Of a stretch of 9,734 bases of DNA, positions 6,299 through 9,734 are shown piece by piece. Position 1 is the first letter of the stretch. Every line of letters starts with the position of its first letter. This stretch comes from Planctomycetota bacterium (GTDB lineage: Bacteria; Planctomycetota; Phycisphaerae; WQYP01): contig JAJYZY010000085.1 in NCBI GenBank assembly GCA_021799715.1, positions 1-9,734 of the forward strand, given 5' to 3'. The translations under genes were made by a program, and so were the position numbers. Below the pieces are notes generated by a model, which was not told the DNA's origin, did no database searches, and was given only the letters and a program-made list of their open reading frames with translations.

Positions 6299-6736
6299 AT
6301 GGTTTGGCAAGACTTCAAGCAAAAAGTTTTCCGATTTGCGATCTTAAAGCATGTCCGCGAAACCGATATCCACTGGGATTTACTGCTGCAATTGCCTGAT
6401 CGCCCGCTGCTGGCAACCTGGCAAATTCGCCTTGATCCAGTCCGGTGGGAACATGAAAATGGCCCAATTCCGGCACTTGAACTGCCTGATCACCGCCTGG
6501 TGTATCTCGATTTTCAGGGCGACATCTCCGGCGGACGCGGACATGTGTCGCATATTGACGGCGGCAAAATAGAAATTGCTCGCGGGGAAAAAAATATCAT
6601 CACATGCTTTCTCCGCGGCCAATTGCTGCATGGCTCAACGTCCTTGAAGCGTATGATGGTCGAAGGGGAAACGTCCTCGCGGCAGTGGGAGTTAACGTTT
6701 AATGCCAGTCCGGGATGTCTACCGGTGGAAGGTTAA
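6299..6736 (+). CDS. Stand-alone LigD-type 3'-phosphoesterase domain protein
   Basis: This 145-aa protein matches the LigD_N (DNA polymerase LigD phosphoesterase) domain, which in LigD trims 3'-phosphate and 3'-ribonucleotide ends during bacterial non-homologous end joining. Visible landmarks are FAILKH (His18), IHWDLLLQ (His25 and Asp27), a TWQI strand (40-43), LPDHRLVYLDFQGDISGGRGHV (62-83, His65), all in the family order HxxxxxxHxD then H. The position of Arg52 of Pseudomonas LigD, just after the H-x-D, seems to be Leu here, as in the divergent single-domain versions. No ligase or polymerase domain and no ku gene are present in the window. ATG 6299 is the only in-frame start before the conserved core. 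It is divergent from the TPR lipoprotein operon. Confidence 0.8.
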   Translation: MVWQDFKQKVFRFAILKHVRETDIHWDLLLQLPDRPLLATWQIRLDPVRWEHENGPIPALELPDHRLVYLDFQGDISGGRGHVSHIDGGKIEIARGEKNIITCFLRGQLLHGSTSLKRMMVEGETSSRQWELTFNASPGCLPVEG

Positions 6737-6771
6737 ATGCCCGTCCATGATCAACACCGGTCATGCCGTTG

Positions 6772-6796
6772 CCCCGCCGGCCAATCCGCCGCGGGG
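6772..6796 (+). terminator. GC-rich hairpin downstream of the phosphoesterase gene
   Basis: CCCCGC (6772-6777) pairs with GCGGGG (6791-6796), and the inner CGG (6778-6780) with CCG (6786-6788), leaving a CCAAT loop and a 2-nt bulge. It starts 36 nt after the stop at 6736. There is no T-run after it (TTCCACC follows), so it may be a factor-independent terminator of weak type, an RNA-stabilising 3' hairpin, or neither. Confidence 0.35.
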
Positions 6797-6859
6797 TTCC
6801 ACCGCGCAATTATTCCTGAACAAGAACCGATGTTTGTGCCTGACCGCACTCCAAAGTCG

Positions 6860-7081
6860 CAACCGTTATCCCGCCGCATCCGATCATTGGGGAGCATTAG
6901 CTTGATGCGGAAGCGTCAAGTTGGATGCGAAATGGTGTATGGATTTCTGCTTCAACCCCCTTCGGCGCGACTGCCACCGATTGCCACGGTTGAAATTGAA
7001 TTTCAGCCATTACCCGCAGTCCCGCAAACAACCATAATGCTCCCGCATTAGGCTATTGTTGGTACGCATCGTTAAACGACC
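6860..7081. repeat. Direct repeat copy A of a paired intergenic element
   Basis: This segment is repeated at 7125-7349, 43 nt downstream. The core 6890-7081 aligns without gaps to 7158-7349 (offset 268) with 11 mismatches in 192 nt by hand count, seven of them C/T. The preceding 30 nt (from CAACCG to CATTG) is also repeated but with more changes and a few single- or two-base indels. Sequences before 6860 and in the spacer show no similarity. The core begins with GGGAGCATTA and contains its exact reverse complement at 7035-7044, but similarity continues 37 nt beyond that, so the inverted repeat does not mark the element's end. No target-site duplication was seen. Confidence 0.9.
6890..7044 (+). 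ncRNA. Candidate structured RNA, copy A
   Basis: A + strand fold can be drawn by hand. P1 pairs 6890-6899 with 7035-7044 (10 bp). P2 is 6901-6920, eight pairs closed by a GGAA tetraloop of GNRA type. P3 is 6921-6955, twelve pairs with two single-base bulges and a 9-nt loop. P4 is a weak 3-bp hairpin (GGC 6964-6966 with GCC 6973-6975). P5 is 6988-7008, eight pairs with a 5-nt loop. P2 and P3 abut directly and sit one nt from P1. Several pairs are G-U on the + strand (6906-6915, 6924-6952, 6990-7006) and would be A-C mismatches on the other strand, so the + strand is the likely transcript. No promoter or known RNA family was recognised. Confidence 0.4.
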
Positions 7082-7124
7082 ATGATGGCACAGATCCCGG
7101 TGATCCATGTAGCGTGGAATAAAT

Positions 7125-7349
7125 CAACCGTGCCATCCGCCGCATCCAATTATTGATGGGAGCATTAGCTTGATGCGGAAGCGTCAAGTTGGATGCGAAA
7201 TGGCGTATGGATTTCCGCTTCAACCCCGTTCGGCACGACCGCCACCGATTGCCACGGTTGAAATTGAATTTCAGCCATCACCCGCCGCACCGCAAACAAC
7301 CATAATGCTCCTGCATTAGGCTACTGTTGGTACGCATCGTTAAACGACC
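7125..7349. repeat. Direct repeat copy B of a paired intergenic element
   Basis: This is the second copy of the element at 6860-7081. It carries the same inverted repeat (7158-7167 with 7303-7312), although the outermost pair is now G-T. Like copy A it ends at GTTAAACGACC, after which the two flanks differ. The 43-nt spacer between copies (7082-7124) holds no gene and no obvious promoter. The nearest downstream gene starts at 7538, 188 nt away. Confidence 0.9.
7158..7312 (+). ncRNA. Candidate structured RNA, copy B
   Basis: The same fold as in copy A is kept: P1 7158-7167 with 7303-7312, P2 7169-7188, P3 7189-7223, P4 7232-7243, P5 7256-7276. Relative to copy A, changes fall in the P3 loop (7204), P3 bulge (7216), P4 loop (7235, 7240) and single-stranded stretches (7228, 7279, 7286, 7288, 7289); the one change in a helix (7312) turns the terminal G-C of P1 into G-U. 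P2 and P5 are unchanged. Function, promoter and ends are unknown. Confidence 0.4.
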
Positions 7350-7461
7350 CCGGAAACACCGGCGACATGGGGCTCCAAACTGTGAACGGTAATCCGAAAG
7401 TTTAATGCCCTTTACCGCCGTGAACATCCGCCCACGGCTGACACATTCGTGCCCATGTCGC

Positions 7462-7491
7462 TTGGCCTGCGGGGTGCTTTTATGGCATGAT
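7462..7491 (+). promoter_or_regulatory. Candidate promoter for the 186-aa gene
   Basis: TTGGCC (7462-7467, four of six -35 matches) is followed after 18 nt by CATGAT (7486-7491), preceded by TGG as an extended -10. The start would fall near 7498, giving a leader of about 40 nt before ATG 7538. The stretch GGCAT-GAT-ATGCC (7484-7496) is also a small inverted repeat. Otherwise 7350-7537 shows nothing I can name. Confidence 0.3.
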
Positions 7492-7537
7492 ATGCCCTGA
7501 GAGACCACCGGAGCGTCCAAGGACATCGGAGCGTGCG

Positions 7538-8098
7538 ATGCAGATATTCCGAACCAGCCGACTTTCAGCCACCGCCGGTGCCGGCGATTTTGTTGATCAG
7601 GTGGAACCGATTCTGCGTCAGGCGGTGGAACCGGTCTCGTCCGCGGCCATGGCGGTGTGGGATGTGCGGCAACTCACTGATGGGCGTAACTTGTATCATT
7701 TGTGCCTGCACGACGCGTGGTCGCATATTCACCAGCATTTTTCCGCGGAGGAAATCGCGCCGGACATGCCGCTGCCGAGGCTGGTATGGGAAAAACTGGC
7801 CCTGTTCCTCAGCTGCGCCCGGCGCGTGCGTTTTTCCATACACGAGGGAACCTTCGCAACCGAAGCATTGGCGAATTTGCGCCTGGCGTTGAACCAGATT
7901 CCCGGCATCGGCCACAAGGGCCTGAAAATCCAGAACCAGTGTGAGATTATTCCCTGCAATGCGTTTGTACCGGCCACCGCCATGCGCCTGACCGAATTCT
8001 CCCTGGAAGTTGATGCCTCCGTCGCGGATCTGGTAGCCCATGCCCTGCGGGACTGCGGCTTCCAGGTGCAAAGCCGCACGGTGATTCGCAACGGCTGA
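7538..8098 (+). CDS. Conserved-looking protein of unknown function
   Basis: This 186-aa protein is not recognised. It has no signal peptide or membrane segment and is probably cytoplasmic. The first part (about 1-75) is helical in character (DFVDQVEPILRQAVEPVSSAAMAVWDV, then HDAWSHIHQHFSAEEIAPDMPLP). The C-terminal part (about 110-186) alternates helix and strand (ATEALANLRLALNQI, then RLTEFSLEVDASVADLVAHA, CGFQVQSRTVI) and would fit a small alpha/beta fold. Four Cys residues are scattered, with no zinc motif. I chose ATG 7538 because GGAG lies six nt upstream; ATG 7487 is in frame but overlaps the candidate -10. The TPR gene follows after 103 nt on the same strand. Confidence 0.6.
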   Translation: MQIFRTSRLSATAGAGDFVDQVEPILRQAVEPVSSAAMAVWDVRQLTDGRNLYHLCLHDAWSHIHQHFSAEEIAPDMPLPRLVWEKLALFLSCARRVRFSIHEGTFATEALANLRLALNQIPGIGHKGLKIQNQCEIIPCNAFVPATAMRLTEFSLEVDASVADLVAHALRDCGFQVQSRTVIRNG

Positions 8099-8121
8099 AA
8101 TGGAACGGCCAACGGAAAATC

Positions 8122-8134
8122 AGAGAAATTCTCT
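8122..8134. other. Inverted repeat AGAGAA-A-TTCTCT
   Basis: A perfect 6-bp inverted repeat with one central base lies 23 nt after the stop of the 186-aa gene and upstream of the TPR gene promoter candidate. It is too tight for a good RNA hairpin and lacks a T-run, so an operator-like protein site is as likely as a terminator. Chance occurrence is possible. Confidence 0.2.
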
Positions 8135-8169
8135 AGTACGCTTGGATTCGCGATATTGGTTTGTTAGCA

Positions 8170-8178
8170 TGTTATAAG
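8170..8178 (+). promoter_or_regulatory. Extended -10 promoter element for the TPR gene
   Basis: TGTTATAAG is a TGn extended -10 with TATAAG (five of six matches). The start would fall near 8185, leaving a leader of about 17 nt before ATG 8202. No good -35 is visible at 17 nt. This argues against the in-frame TTG at 8181, which would lie upstream of the message. Confidence 0.45.
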
Positions 8179-8201
8179 GTTTGAATGGAGCGGCACGCAG
8201 C

Positions 8202-9548
8202 ATGAGCGACTGGCAGGAAGCGGAGCAACGTGTTGAACGTGCTCATGAACTCTACGAGCGGGGGCGCTGGGAAGAGGCGCTGTCTGAACTTCGCCGGGCC
8301 ATTGAAATTAATCCCCACAACGGTGCCTGGTATTTTAATCTCGGTTTAACCCTGGACATGATGGATCGCTACGATGAGGCCTTAAAGGCCTTTCAGCAGG
8401 CCATTGTGCTGGATCCCAATGATGTGGAATCCCTTACCGCGGCGGGCACGGATTGCACGCGCGTGGGCAAATTTCAGAAGGCCATTGAATTTTTTGAGCG
8501 TGTGGAACGCATTGATTCCACCGTTGAAGCCTGCTATTGCAATCGCATAGCGGCATACAGTGAAATGGGGGATTTTGACCGCGCGGAGGAAATGTTTTAT
8601 CTGGCCCGGCAATACCGGGAAAAGTGTCCGCTCTGTTTTTACAACATGGGTATGGCGCTATTCAACCGCGGGCGCTATGACCGGGCATTATGGTGCTGGC
8701 AGCAGGTGCTGGAGCTGGAATCCGATTACCCTCAGGTGCACGCCCGGATTGCCGATGTATTCTGGGCCAAGGGGCGGCTGCCGGAAGCCCGCAATCATTT
8801 ATTTGAGGAATTGCGCGCCGACCCCGGCAATCTTGATACCTTGCTGGACCTCGGTGAACTGCTGATGGAAATGGGGCAGGATGTTCCGGCAGCGGAAAAA
8901 TTCCGGCAAGTGCTGGATTTAGACCCCGATGATTGCACGGCACATTATCAATTGGGCGTTTTGGCGCAAAAAGCCGGTGATTGGCGGCTGGCGCTGGAAC
9001 GGTATAAATTTGTCCTGCGGCAAGACCCGCACTTTATCGGCGCTCATTTGCAAATTGCCCAGACCCACCACCGACAGAAAAACCATGCCGAGGCGCTGTA
9101 TCACGCCAATTGTGAATTGGCCCAAAAAGAATTTGACGATGCGACCCTGCTGGATTTGGGCAACTTATTTCTGGATATGGCGCAATATGATTCTGCCCAG
9201 GCCGCCATGCGCCGCCTGCTGGATCAGACCCCCAACAATGCCGACGCCCGGCATGGTCTTGCCGTGGCCATGCTCATGGCCCATCGCCTTGATGAGGGTA
9301 TTGAACAGTGCAAATTGGCGCTGAAGCTTCAACCCAAGCACAGTTCGGCCATGTTCAATCTGGCGTTGGCCTACATGTCCAAACATGATTATGCCCGCGC
9401 CCAATATTGGGTGCGGGAAGCTCTGGACATTTCCCCGGATGACGCGCAGTTGCGACACATTCAGCATCGGCTCTGGTTGGAGTCCCGGTGGCATCGCATC
9501 TGCCAATGGCTTCGGCAGGGGGCCAAGGCCATTGGGATCGGGGCGTAG
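8202..9548 (+). CDS. Large cytoplasmic TPR-repeat protein
   Basis: This 448-aa protein consists almost entirely of tetratricopeptide repeats, about eleven to twelve in tandem, from AHELYERGRWEEALSELRRA near the N-terminus to LALAYMSKHDYARAQYWVRE near the C-terminus. Many repeats show the canonical pattern (W/L at 4, G/A at 8, Y/F at 11, A at 20, P at 32, as in INPHN, LDPND, LDPDD, QDPHF). A central segment, SEMGDFDRAEEMFYLARQ followed by CPLCFYNMG (a CxxC), is less regular. There is no signal peptide or membrane helix. The basic, Trp-rich C-terminus (RLWLESRWHRICQWLRQG) is not a TPR. It probably acts as a protein-binding scaffold; the partner is unknown. ATG 8202 was chosen because GGAG lies 11 nt upstream and the extended -10 at 8170-8178 places the mRNA start just before it. 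Confidence 0.85.
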   Translation: MSDWQEAEQRVERAHELYERGRWEEALSELRRAIEINPHNGAWYFNLGLTLDMMDRYDEALKAFQQAIVLDPNDVESLTAAGTDCTRVGKFQKAIEFFERVERIDSTVEACYCNRIAAYSEMGDFDRAEEMFYLARQYREKCPLCFYNMGMALFNRGRYDRALWCWQQVLELESDYPQVHARIADVFWAKGRLPEARNHLFEELRADPGNLDTLLDLGELLMEMGQDVPAAEKFRQVLDLDPDDCTAHYQLGVLAQKAGDWRLALERYKFVLRQDPHFIGAHLQIAQTHHRQKNHAEALYHANCELAQKEFDDATLLDLGNLFLDMAQYDSAQAAMRRLLDQTPNNADARHGLAVAMLMAHRLDEGIEQCKLALKLQPKHSSAMFNLALAYMSKHDYARAQYWVREALDISPDDAQLRHIQHRLWLESRWHRICQWLRQGAKAIGIGA

Positions 9549-9552
9549 GGAT

Positions 9553-9562
9553 GAGTATACTC
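9553..9562. other. Perfect 10-bp palindrome GAGTATACTC
   Basis: The palindrome lies 5 nt after the stop of the TPR gene. It could be a dimeric-protein binding site or chance. An ATG at 9551 opens a 12-codon ORF (MSILGTAIKETS) through it, which is not persuasive as a gene. Confidence 0.2.
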
Positions 9563-9583
9563 GGCACGGCTATCAAAGAGACA

Positions 9584-9616
9584 TCCTGATCCCGTGTTGA
9601 TGCCGCAAAATCAGGA
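9584..9616 (+). terminator. Stem-loop downstream of the TPR gene
   Basis: TCCTGAT (9584-9590) pairs perfectly with ATCAGGA (9610-9616) across a 19-nt loop, 36 nt after the TPR gene stop. There is no T-run after it, so it is at best a weak terminator candidate. Confidence 0.25.
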
Positions 9617-9680
9617 CGCATCCGCACTTATCGCTCTTTAATAACGTACCACAATGGGCTGCTGAGGGTATAAAGCAACC

Positions 9681-9725
9681 ACCGATGACTCGGATTAAAC
9701 GGATAAGCGGGATGGCACTGATTGT
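9681..9725. repeat. Five imperfect tandem 9-nt units sharing a central GAT
   Basis: Read in 9-nt steps from 9681 the sequence is ACCGATGAC, TCGGATTAA, ACGGATAAG, CGGGATGGC, ACTGATTGT, each with GAT at positions 4-6 and three of the five with GGAT. GATCCGCGA follows to the window end and contains ATCCG, the reverse complement of the repeated CGGAT. The array may continue beyond the window. No gene is seen between 9549 and 9734. Confidence 0.45.
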
Positions 9726-9734
9726 GATCCGCGA

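Noticed and set aside
6890..6943. Four GGA motifs, one in a hairpin loop, as a CsrA-sponge RNA.
   Set aside because: Only the P2 loop shows GGA in the required loop context, too few for a CsrB-like RNA.
6890..7044. A MITE bounded by the 10-bp inverted repeats GGGAGCATTA / TAATGCTCCC.
   Set aside because: Similarity between copies runs past both inverted repeats and no target-site duplication is seen at the real ends.
6905..7051. A 48-aa + strand ORF beginning MRKRQVGCEM, open in both repeat copies (second copy at 7173-7319).
   Set aside because: Most differences between copies change the amino acid (for example Val to Ala, Leu to Pro, Pro to Arg) and only two are silent, so there is no sign of protein-level selection.
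7069..7081. GTTAAAC at the repeat end matches the integron attC core GTTRRRY.
   Set aside because: No matching RYYYAAC partner lies at the proper distance and no cassette or integrase gene is present.
7487..7537. Start of the 186-aa protein at ATG 7487.
   Set aside because: No ribosome site, Pro/Arg-rich extension, and the ATG overlaps the predicted -10; ATG 7538 has GGAG at ideal spacing.

Overview
The window looks like a chromosomal stretch from a planctomycete, most likely a Phycisphaerae-like lineage. This is an inference from protein style: a C-terminal TTQPASQ tail on a lipoprotein, a stand-alone LigD-type phosphoesterase domain, large TPR proteins, a GYF_2 tail and moderately high GC. 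No rRNA or tRNA is present to confirm it, and there is no sign of phage, plasmid or CRISPR.

Layout. Positions 1-179 hold the 3' end of a + strand gene ending in a GYF_2 domain. Next, on the - strand, comes a two-gene unit, miaA (tRNA isopentenyltransferase) followed by an FGGY sugar kinase overlapping it by 20 nt (2639 to 341). A + strand lipoprotein of unknown function (2793-3338) converges on a compact - strand four-gene operon read from 6248 down to 3427: TPR lipoprotein, single-pass membrane protein with a sigma-region-2-like N-terminus, class I methyltransferase (METTL21/Nnt1 type), and rsmE (16S rRNA m3U1498 methyltransferase). Divergent from this operon is a stand-alone LigD-type 3'-phosphoesterase (6299-6736). 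The right end carries an unrecognised 186-aa protein (7538-8098) and a 448-aa TPR protein (8202-9548). A 186-nt tail at the window edge has small inverted repeats and a 9-nt periodic GAT repeat.

The most unusual region is the roughly 800-nt gene-free gap 6737-7537. It contains two direct copies of an element of about 0.22 kb (6860-7081 and 7125-7349), 43 nt apart. Their 192-nt cores differ at 11 positions by my hand alignment. The core folds on the + strand into a long closing helix around three to four hairpins, one capped by a GGAA (GNRA) tetraloop. Ten of the 11 differences fall in unpaired positions and the eleventh turns a G-C pair into G-U. A competing reading is that 8 of the 11 differences fall at third codon positions of one - strand frame, where a 37-aa mini-ORF starts at a stop/start overlap kept in both copies (TAATG versus TGATG). 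I regard this as an undescribed repeat or RNA candidate and cannot decide between the two readings by eye.

Several gene starts sit exactly where a transcription start is predicted from a -10 element (miaA, the phosphoesterase), suggesting leaderless mRNAs. All promoter calls here are from visual pattern matching only.
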